Below are positions 13,917 to 19,357 of a stretch of DNA of 19,357 nt, in pieces. Made by a program: the position numbers and the translations under genes. The stretch is from positions 1-19,357 of the forward strand of contig JAFXMP010000338.1 in NCBI GenBank assembly GCA_017530275.1, given 5' to 3'. Position 1 is the stretch's first letter. Every line of letters begins with the position of its first letter. Source of the DNA: Clostridia bacterium. GTDB taxonomy: Bacteria; Bacillota_A; Clostridia; Christensenellales; Aristaeellaceae. The notes under the pieces were generated by a model. That model was given only the letters and a program-made list of their open reading frames with translations. It was not told the origin of the DNA and searched no databases.

Positions 13917-15953
13917 ATGGAAAAGAAAGCGTACCCCTACCGGGGCTTTATGCTGGACCCGGCCCGGCATTTCATGCCCGCTGAAGACGTGCGCCGCATC
14001 ATCGAAGCGGCGGCTGCCTGCGGCATGAACCGCATGCACTGGCATTTGACGGATGATCAGGGCTGGCGGCTGGAAATCAAAAAATACCCGCTGCTGACAA
14101 AAGTAGGCGCTGTGCGCGGCCCTACCTATTTTGGGGACGCCATCTCTGAAACAGAGAATAACTGCGGTTTTTATACCCAGGAGGAAGTGCGGGATATCGT
14201 TGCCTTTGCCAGGGTAAAAGGCATTGAGATCGTGCCGGAAATCGAGGTGCCTGGCCATGCCAGCGCTATGTTGGCCGCCTATCCGGAGTTTGGCTGCCGC
14301 CGCACGCTGCCCAGGCTTTCCGGCGAAGAAATCGAAGAACAACCCTATCCCTACCGCGTCATGACCCACGGCGGCGTGTTCCCCAACCTGATCTGCGCGG
14401 GCAAGGAAAGCGCCATCCGCTTCCTCAAGGATATCTTGGACGAGGTGGTGGACCTGTTTCCCGGTCCCGAAGTGCACATCGGCGGCGACGAGGCCGTGAA
14501 AATGCACTGGTGGCGCTGCCCGGACTGCCAAAAACGCATGCAAAAAGAAGGGCTCGCCGACGAACGCGCCCTGCAGCGCTCCCTGGTGCTGGAGATCGGG
14601 GCATATCTGGCGCAAAAAGGCAAAAAAACAATCGTATGGAATGAATCGCTGGAGGGCGGCGGCCTGCCTCCCCACTTCATCGTGCAGCATTGGCTGGGCA
14701 ACAAAGAGGAAACCCGGGCATTTATGGAGGGCGGCGGGCAGGTGATTTGCTCCGATGTGGAAAACTACTACATCAACCGCCTCTATTCCAGCATCGACGC
14801 CTACCATATCTGGGAAGCTCCGCTGGTGCCGGACTACGCGGAAGGGCATGAAGATAATCTGCTTGGCCTGGAATGCACCCTGTGGGCCGAGGGAATCACC
14901 AACACGCAGCGTGCGGCATATCTGCTATTCCCCCGTGCCGCTGCCATTGCCATGAAAGCGTTGCATCCCGAGGGCTTGCCCGACTGGGATTCCTTTCAAA
15001 CCGCGCTGCGGGAGAAAATGCGGCAGGTGGAAGCCTTGGGGCTGATCCCCGGACCGGAATCGCTCTGGCGTATGGCGGAGGATAAAGCGGAGGAAGAGAA
15101 AAAATACGTGGAGCGGCTCCGGCACGCCCCCAGGATGGAGCAGGTTTTCTTCGTCAATGACGGCATGCTGATCCAGGATTCCCTGGAACGGCTGCTCCAT
15201 GCCATTCAGATGCCGCGGCCCTTTGCACTGCGGGTGATGGATTTCGCCTGGGGCGGACTGAAGGATTATTCCGGCGGCCCACCGGAGGACGGAAACGACG
15301 GGGCTGCCGAAATGGCGCGGCAGCTGCTTACAGCCGTGAAGAACAACTGGAACGGTCCCTGGAATCCGCTGCCCCGGGACGTGTTCATCGACACCATGAA
15401 GTGCTTCACCCGTTTTATCCAAGAGCATTTCCAGTCTTACGGTGTATACGGCTTTGACCGGGGATTCTGGACCACCCGCCAGATCAATGCCCGGCTGTTC
15501 CGTTTGGGCGAATTGGAATACGAACTATTGCAGGAGGGAGGTAAACGGTCCATTGCCCTGCACATTCCCTCGGACTGCCGCCTGGAAGCCTCTCTGCTCA
15601 ATGAATCCATAGACCGAGCGAAAGCATTCCTCGCAGCATATTTCCCGGAATGGAAGGACGCGCCTATGACCTGCGAATCCTGGCTGCTCTCGCCCGCCTT
15701 GAAAGAACTTCTGCCCTCTGATTCCCGCATCCTGCGTTTCCAGCAGGCATTCGATCTGACGCCAGGGACGGCGGACGAACGGGAAGCCGTGCTCCAATGG
15801 GTGTATCATTTGGCTCCGCCCCAGCAGCAAAATGTTTCCCTGGATGCGCTGCCGGAAATAACCGCCTTACAGCGCAGCATGAAGCGCTATCTGCTTTCCG
15901 GCGGCACAGTCACCGCCGCCAGCGGCCCCTTGGCAAGACATTTCATGGAATAA
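13917..15953 (+). CDS. Intracellular GH20 beta-N-acetylhexosaminidase fused to a GNAT_C-like domain
   Basis: The N-terminal 400 or so residues form a GH20 catalytic barrel that removes terminal GlcNAc or GalNAc by substrate-assisted catalysis. Motifs are YRGFMLDPARHF, MHWHLTDDQGWRLEI (41-53), PEIEVPGHASAML, HIGGDEA with the catalytic pair Asp191-Glu192, IVWNESLEGG and LECTLWAEG with Trp323. From about residue 500 the sequence changes to RQINARLFRLGELEYELL, IALHIPSDCRLE, YFPEWKDAPMTCESWLLSP and ALKELLPSDSRILRFQ. I recognise this as the GNAT-like C-terminal domain usually found in Clostridia acyltransferase-domain proteins. The start at 13917 has GAAAGGA 8 bases upstream; an upstream ATG at 13851 overlaps the promoter. 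There is no signal peptide and no GH20b N-terminal domain. The total is 678 residues. GH20 is firm; the role of the C-terminal domain is unknown. Confidence 0.93.
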   Translation: MEKKAYPYRGFMLDPARHFMPAEDVRRIIEAAAACGMNRMHWHLTDDQGWRLEIKKYPLLTKVGAVRGPTYFGDAISETENNCGFYTQEEVRDIVAFARVKGIEIVPEIEVPGHASAMLAAYPEFGCRRTLPRLSGEEIEEQPYPYRVMTHGGVFPNLICAGKESAIRFLKDILDEVVDLFPGPEVHIGGDEAVKMHWWRCPDCQKRMQKEGLADERALQRSLVLEIGAYLAQKGKKTIVWNESLEGGGLPPHFIVQHWLGNKEETRAFMEGGGQVICSDVENYYINRLYSSIDAYHIWEAPLVPDYAEGHEDNLLGLECTLWAEGITNTQRAAYLLFPRAAAIAMKALHPEGLPDWDSFQTALREKMRQVEALGLIPGPESLWRMAEDKAEEEKKYVERLRHAPRMEQVFFVNDGMLIQDSLERLLHAIQMPRPFALRVMDFAWGGLKDYSGGPPEDGNDGAAEMARQLLTAVKNNWNGPWNPLPRDVFIDTMKCFTRFIQEHFQSYGVYGFDRGFWTTRQINARLFRLGELEYELLQEGGKRSIALHIPSDCRLEASLLNESIDRAKAFLAAYFPEWKDAPMTCESWLLSPALKELLPSDSRILRFQQAFDLTPGTADEREAVLQWVYHLAPPQQQNVSLDALPEITALQRSMKRYLLSGGTVTAASGPLARHFME

Positions 15954-15985
15954 TCCTAATTTTTCCGCTGATTCAAAAAATTGCG

Positions 15986-16021
15986 AAAAACGGCAAAGGA
16001 AATCACTCCTTCGCCGTTTTT
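15986..16021. terminator. Bidirectional intrinsic terminator between GH20 and HAD genes
   Basis: AAAAACGGC (15986-15994) pairs with GCCGTTTTT (16013-16021), and after one mismatch AAGGA pairs with TCCTT around a 6-base loop. The A/T ends of the stem provide a U-tract in both directions, so it serves both convergent transcripts. Confidence 0.88.
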
Positions 16022-16033
16022 GTTCGCCGGTCT

Positions 16034-16666
16034 TTATAAAAAGATACCGGGAAGCTCCGTCAGGGATTGAATGGTATTGTCTGGCACGTATTCGGGACCT
16101 TTGGGGGTCTGCAATGCGCCGAAGCCCTGACGCAGCCACACGGTTTTCATACCAAGGGCTTTAGCGGGGAAAATATCGTTATCCAGCCGGTCGCCGATCA
16201 TGACGGCTTCCTCCGGTTCGCATCCGGCCAGCGATAGGGCGTAACGGAAAAGGGCGGGATCAGGTTTCAGGAAGCCCGCCTCCCAGGAAGATGCCACTGC
16301 CGTGAAGTAAGGCAGAATACCCCATGCACGCAGGCGCTCCTTCAAATCCTTGGCCTGATTGGCGATCACGCCCAAGGCGTATTTTTGCGACAGTGCCGCC
16401 AGGATGGCGGGGGCCTCTGGGTACAGGGTTTCCAACTCGCCCCGGAAGGGCGCGGCTTGGGTAAAGCCGAATTTTTTTACCACCGCACGGAATTGGGGCA
16501 GGTATTGCCGTGAAGCCGCTTCGATTTCACGGTAAATGTCCCCGGCGGTCAGGCCCAGAGCGCGGGCCTCCGGCATGGCTGCCTGTTCCCGGCAGCGGGC
16601 TTCCCATACGGCGGCCTCGTCCACCAGGGTATAGCCGACATCGAAGAAAAGACAGCGAATAGGCAT
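16034..16666 (-). CDS. HAD superfamily hydrolase-like protein (divergent motifs)
   Basis: A 210-residue HAD subfamily I protein with a helical cap. Motif I is FFDVGYTLVDE: the nucleophile Asp9 is present, but the usual second Asp is Gly11. Motif II reads GVIANQ, with Ala102 where Ser or Thr is normal. Motif III Lys134 (GFLKPDP) and motif IV GDRLDND (Asp159, Asp164) are intact. Losing the general acid/base Asp would weaken ordinary phosphatase chemistry, so activity is uncertain. The start at 16666 is chosen because AGAAGGAG lies just upstream and motif I begins at residue 7; a longer frame to 16708 would run into the dus gene. The last gene of the four-gene operon, it starts 13 bases after the dus stop and ends at the bidirectional terminator. 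Confidence 0.88.
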   Translation of the reverse strand: MPIRCLFFDVGYTLVDEAAVWEARCREQAAMPEARALGLTAGDIYREIEAASRQYLPQFRAVVKKFGFTQAAPFRGELETLYPEAPAILAALSQKYALGVIANQAKDLKERLRAWGILPYFTAVASSWEAGFLKPDPALFRYALSLAGCEPEEAVMIGDRLDNDIFPAKALGMKTVWLRQGFGALQTPKGPEYVPDNTIQSLTELPGIFL

Positions 16667-16679
16667 TTTGATCTCCTTC

Positions 16680-17639
16680 TCAGGGTGGTGGAATAAAACG
16701 GGGGTCATCCAGCAGGGTACTTTCGGTAAACAGGCGGGCGGCGGCGTCCGTGTATTCTTCCGCCGTGGTGGCCTTCCGCAGGGCGCGGCGGACGGGGGAG
16801 GGGCAGTCCACGGCGTAGAGCAGATACCCCATCAGTCCATGCATCCGGCCCACTGCCGCGTGTTTCGGCCAATATTTCAGATATTCATAATACAGCCGGT
16901 CATGAAAGGCGCGAAGGGATTCCAGCGTCAGCCTTTCGCCGCCCTGGAGTGTTTGAGCCAGGTCGGGATTGGTGAGCAGTCCCCTGCCCAGCATCCAGCC
17001 CGCGCCGCCGGGAGCGCTTTCCGCAAATTCCTTGCAGTCGGCCTCGCAGAGCAGGTCGCCGTTGTAAATCACCGGGAAAGGGGCCGCTTCCACCGCCTGG
17101 CGGTAAAAATCCCGGTGAGGCGCGCCGTGATAGAATTCCCGGCAGGTGCGGGGATGCAACATCCACTCGTGGACTGGATAGCGGCAGAAGACTTCCAGCA
17201 GCCGGGGCCATTCATCCGGGTTGTCGTACCCCGCCCGGGTTTTCAGGGAAACGGGCAGGGGCGCTTTATCGTACACTGCGTCTAAAAATTGGGCCAGCGC
17301 GTCCGGGTCCCGCAGCATGCCTGCGCCTTTGCCCTTGGCTGTCACGGTGCCGGAGGGGCAGCCCAAATTCAGGTTCACTTCGGGGTAGCCCGCGTCCCGA
17401 AGCAGCCGGGCCATCTCCAGAAAACGGTCCGCGTCCTTCGCCAATATTTGGGGCACGGCGGGCACCCCGGCGTTTTCCCTGGGGGAAAAATCCGCCTGCT
17501 GGCGGCTGGTGAAGCTCAAACTTTGGGAGGGACTGATGAAGGGCATAAAGTATTTTTCCACCCCGCCGAAAACGGCGTGATGCACCCGGCGGTAAATGGC
17601 GTCGGTGAACCCTTCCAGGGGAGCGAAATACAGCTTCAT
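16680..17639 (-). CDS. tRNA-dihydrouridine synthase family protein
   Basis: An FMN-dependent enzyme that reduces uridine to dihydrouridine in the D-loop or nearby positions of tRNA. The 319-residue length fits. Motifs of the Dus barrel are seen: FAPLEGFTDAIYRR at the N-terminus, NLNLGCPSGTVTAKGKGAGML with the catalytic Cys94, PVSLKTRAGY with Lys133, LHPRTCREFYHG with His162 and Arg164, VIYNGDL, and GRGLLTNPDL for phosphate binding of FMN. It belongs to the general bacterial Dus family, but DusA/B/C subtype is not assigned. Its ATG overlaps the stop of the YolD-like gene by 4 bases (ATGA), so it is translated with it. Its own stop is 13 bases before the HAD start. Confidence 0.95.
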   Translation of the reverse strand: MKLYFAPLEGFTDAIYRRVHHAVFGGVEKYFMPFISPSQSLSFTSRQQADFSPRENAGVPAVPQILAKDADRFLEMARLLRDAGYPEVNLNLGCPSGTVTAKGKGAGMLRDPDALAQFLDAVYDKAPLPVSLKTRAGYDNPDEWPRLLEVFCRYPVHEWMLHPRTCREFYHGAPHRDFYRQAVEAAPFPVIYNGDLLCEADCKEFAESAPGGAGWMLGRGLLTNPDLAQTLQGGERLTLESLRAFHDRLYYEYLKYWPKHAAVGRMHGLMGYLLYAVDCPSPVRRALRKATTAEEYTDAAARLFTESTLLDDPRFIPPP

Positions 17640-18067
17640 AGGTCTTCGTTTCCTTGTGTGAAAAATGGGCCGGACAGGGCGGAAATGGCGTCTAATGAAA
17701 TCACAGCGCCATTCATGAAAACCATTTCCCGTTCGGGCAGCCGGATCCTTTTCAGTTTTTCTGTGACGGTCATATACGCGCCGCCCTGCTTGCGGCTGTC
17801 CGGCTGAAAATAGGTGACGGTGATCAGGGGATGATCCTTCGCGGAAAGCAATCGCCGCAGCTTTTCATTCAGTTCCGCCAGTTCCCATTCGTCCAGCTCC
17901 GTTTTTTCTTCCGTGATTCGGGCGGCTTCGCCGATGGCGGCGTCGTAGCCTGTGAGGGCGGCGAAGGGGGAAAACTGAGCGGCCCGCTCCAGGGGCGGCA
18001 TATGCCGCCGGGTAGGGGAGACGGGACGGGGAAGATGCAGGATATCGTCGTAGCGCTGCGTGTCCAT
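17636..18067 (-). CDS. YolD-like protein
   Basis: A 143-residue soluble protein of the YolD-like family. In Bacillota such proteins are usually encoded beside Y-family DNA polymerases of the UmuC/DinB type and are thought to assist them; the exact role is not settled. Visible family features are YDDILHLPRPVSPTRRHMP, then ERAAQFSPFAALTGYDAAI, a helical acidic stretch (TELDEWELAELNEKL) and a C-terminal beta-rich half (LITVTYFQPDSRKQGGAYM and on to VISLDAISALSG). The start at 18067 is set by GAGG 6 bases upstream, a ribosome site that overlaps the TGA of the aldo/keto reductase gene. An open frame extends upstream to 18256 but that part lies inside the reductase gene. No polymerase gene is in the window. 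Confidence 0.87.
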   Translation of the reverse strand: MDTQRYDDILHLPRPVSPTRRHMPPLERAAQFSPFAALTGYDAAIGEAARITEEKTELDEWELAELNEKLRRLLSAKDHPLITVTYFQPDSRKQGGAYMTVTEKLKRIRLPEREMVFMNGAVISLDAISALSGPFFTQGNEDL

Positions 18068-18075
18068 TTTGCGCC

Positions 18076-19254
18076 TCAATATTTCATGAAGGTTTTTACG
18101 GCCTTTATAACGATGGGATAAGCGGGGAATTCCAGCACCTTTTTGGCTTCCTTCAGCTTTTCCCGGATGGGGATTTGTTGGGGACAGTGCTTTTCGCAAT
18201 GGCCGCACTGGACGCACATGCCCGCGCCGGTGCTGTTTTTGCGCAGGGCGGTGCACATGAAGTATTCCCGCCAGCCCGCCATTTTCCCGTCGGTGTAAAA
18301 CCGGTTATAGGCGGCGAAGATGCCGGGGATATCCACCTGATGGGGACAGGGCATGCAGTAGCGGCAGCCGGTGCAGCCCACCTTCATGCGGGCGTTGATG
18401 GCGGCTTTCACGGTTTCGATGAGGGAAAAGTCCTGTTCCGTGAACTCCCCGGGCCGCGCTTCATCAGCGGCGCGGAGGTTTTCTTTTACCATATCCAGAG
18501 AATTCATGCCGGACAGTACGCAAGTCACCTCTGGCTGGTTCCATAGCCAGCGAAAGCCCCATTCCGCCGGGGTGCGGCGCCGGGAATCGGCGGCAAAGGC
18601 TTTCACCGCGTCGGGGGGCAAATGATTGACCAGCCGGCCGCCCCGCAGGGGTTCCATGATGATGACGGGCAGGCCCTTTTGAGATGCGTATTTCAGGCCC
18701 GTGACACCGGCCTGGGAATGCTCGTCCAGGTAATTGTATTGGATCTGACAGAAATCCCAGTCGTAGGCATCGATCAACCGGCAGAACATATCCGAATTGC
18801 CGTGATAGGAAAAACCTACCTGGCGGATTTCTCCGCTGGCTTTTTTGTCTGCCAGCCAGTCGGCCATGCCCAGTCCCTTGATGCGTTCCCAGGATTTTAC
18901 GTCGGTGAGCATATGCATCAGGTAATAGTCGATATGATCGGTTTGCAGGCGGTGAAGCTGCTCCTGGAAATATTTTTCCATATCGCCGGGCTTTTTCAGC
19001 AGATAATGTGGCAGTTTGGTGGCGATGTTGATTTTGTCCCGGATGCCGTTGCGGGCCAGGATTTCGCCCAGGGCCGCTTCACTGCCCGCGTACACGTAAG
19101 CGGTATCGAAGTAATTCACCCCGCCCTGATAAGCGGCCATGATTTCCTGTTCCGCCTTGTCCAGGTCGATCTTCCCGCCTTTGGCGGTAAAACGCATGCA
19201 GCCGTAGCCTAAGATAGAGAGAGGATTGCCGGAGCGGTCGTTGCGGTATTGCAT
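18076..19254 (-). CDS. Aldo/keto reductase with C-terminal 2x[4Fe-4S] ferredoxin domain
   Basis: A 392-residue oxidoreductase. The AKR barrel (about 1-290) has the catalytic tetrad Asp50 and Tyr55 (DTAYVY), Lys80 (IATKLP) and His114 (YYLMHML). The C-terminal tail carries two cysteine clusters, CTGCRYCMPCP (Cys294, 297, 300, 303) and CVQCGHCEKHCP (Cys347, 350, 353, 357), each suited to one 4Fe-4S centre. This AKR-ferredoxin architecture is common in anaerobic Bacillota, and the electron partner and substrate are unknown. The start at 19254 has AAAGGA 8 bases upstream; the ATG at 19263 sits against that site and one at 19296 gives a non-conserved extension. It is the first gene of the operon running to the HAD gene. 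No clear promoter is visible in the short upstream region. Confidence 0.95.
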   Translation of the reverse strand: MQYRNDRSGNPLSILGYGCMRFTAKGGKIDLDKAEQEIMAAYQGGVNYFDTAYVYAGSEAALGEILARNGIRDKINIATKLPHYLLKKPGDMEKYFQEQLHRLQTDHIDYYLMHMLTDVKSWERIKGLGMADWLADKKASGEIRQVGFSYHGNSDMFCRLIDAYDWDFCQIQYNYLDEHSQAGVTGLKYASQKGLPVIIMEPLRGGRLVNHLPPDAVKAFAADSRRRTPAEWGFRWLWNQPEVTCVLSGMNSLDMVKENLRAADEARPGEFTEQDFSLIETVKAAINARMKVGCTGCRYCMPCPHQVDIPGIFAAYNRFYTDGKMAGWREYFMCTALRKNSTGAGMCVQCGHCEKHCPQQIPIREKLKEAKKVLEFPAYPIVIKAVKTFMKY

Positions 19255-19311
19255 GGTCAGCATCCTTTCTACAATTGGTGATAACAAGAAATACAATCGA
19301 AAAAATCTCTT

Positions 19312-19357
19312 TATGGCTTTCTTGGAAGGGGGTCTGGGGGAAACCGTTCTTTGGCCC
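19312..19357 (+). repeat. Dispersed palindromic repeat, copy C (cut by window end)
   Basis: The last 46 bases of the window match copy B at 40 of the first 43 positions and end exactly in the loop CCC, so the right arm of the hairpin lies outside the window. It sits upstream of the aldo/keto reductase gene, 57 bases before its start codon. Confidence 0.85.

Noticed and set aside
13710..14849. Open frame of 379 codons antisense to the GH20 gene
   Set aside because: It lies opposite the clear GH20 catalytic motifs and runs through both divergent promoters; no family features.
19255..19311. Promoter for the aldo/keto reductase operon
   Set aside because: The best pair, TTGTAT and TGTAGA, matches the -10 consensus at only 3 of 6 positions and would overlap the ribosome site; the real promoter may lie outside the window.

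Overview
The window is about 19.4 kb of a moderately GC-rich bacterial chromosome. It is densely coded, with strong AGGAGG-type ribosome binding sites, near-consensus sigma-A promoters and short hairpin terminators. A glutaminyl-tRNA synthetase, a MutS2-type ATPase, a YolD-like protein, a bacterial MsmX/MalK-type sugar ATPase and an aldo/keto reductase with a ferredoxin tail suggest a Bacillota member, most likely an anaerobic, gut- or rumen-type Clostridia. No marker here fixes the family. No phage, transposase, CRISPR array, tRNA or rRNA was seen.

Layout. (1) 1-2130, plus strand: the 3' part of a sugar ABC transporter ATPase, then malQ. (2) 2148-2306: copy A of a dispersed palindromic repeat and a bidirectional terminator. 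(3) 3670-2334, minus strand: a GNAT acetyltransferase and a DUF89/ARMT1-like protein, in an operon behind a perfect sigma-A promoter. (4) 3830-7635, plus strand: glnS with its own promoter, a second GNAT gene overlapping glnS by 4 bases, repeat copy B, then gltX. (5) 7636-7974: the gltX terminator, a perfect promoter, and a roughly 150-nt structured RNA candidate (6S-like) ending in a U-run. (6) 7975-9900: a MutS2-type ATPase without a Smr nuclease domain. (7) 13703-9951, minus strand: a GH2 glycosidase and a eukaryote-type glycogen branching enzyme. (8) 13917-15953, plus strand, divergent from (7): a GH20 hexosaminidase fused to a GNAT_C-like domain. (9) 19254-16034, minus strand: aldo/keto reductase, YolD-like protein, dihydrouridine synthase and HAD protein in one tight operon. 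(10) 19312-19357: repeat copy C, cut by the window end.

Two themes run through the region. One is glycan use and alpha-glucan storage: ABC ATPase, MalQ, branching enzyme, GH2 and GH20. None of the glycosidases shows an export signal, so they should act on imported oligosaccharides. The other is translation: GlnRS, GluRS and Dus. Having GlnRS beside GluRS implies direct glutaminylation of tRNA-Gln.

The points most worth a second look are the palindromic repeat family, whose stem shows compensated base changes; the 6S-like RNA candidate with two competing pairings; the GH20/GNAT_C fusion; and the Smr-less MutS2 paralogue with its own conserved-looking tail. All family assignments come from reading motifs in the sequence. 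No database search was run.
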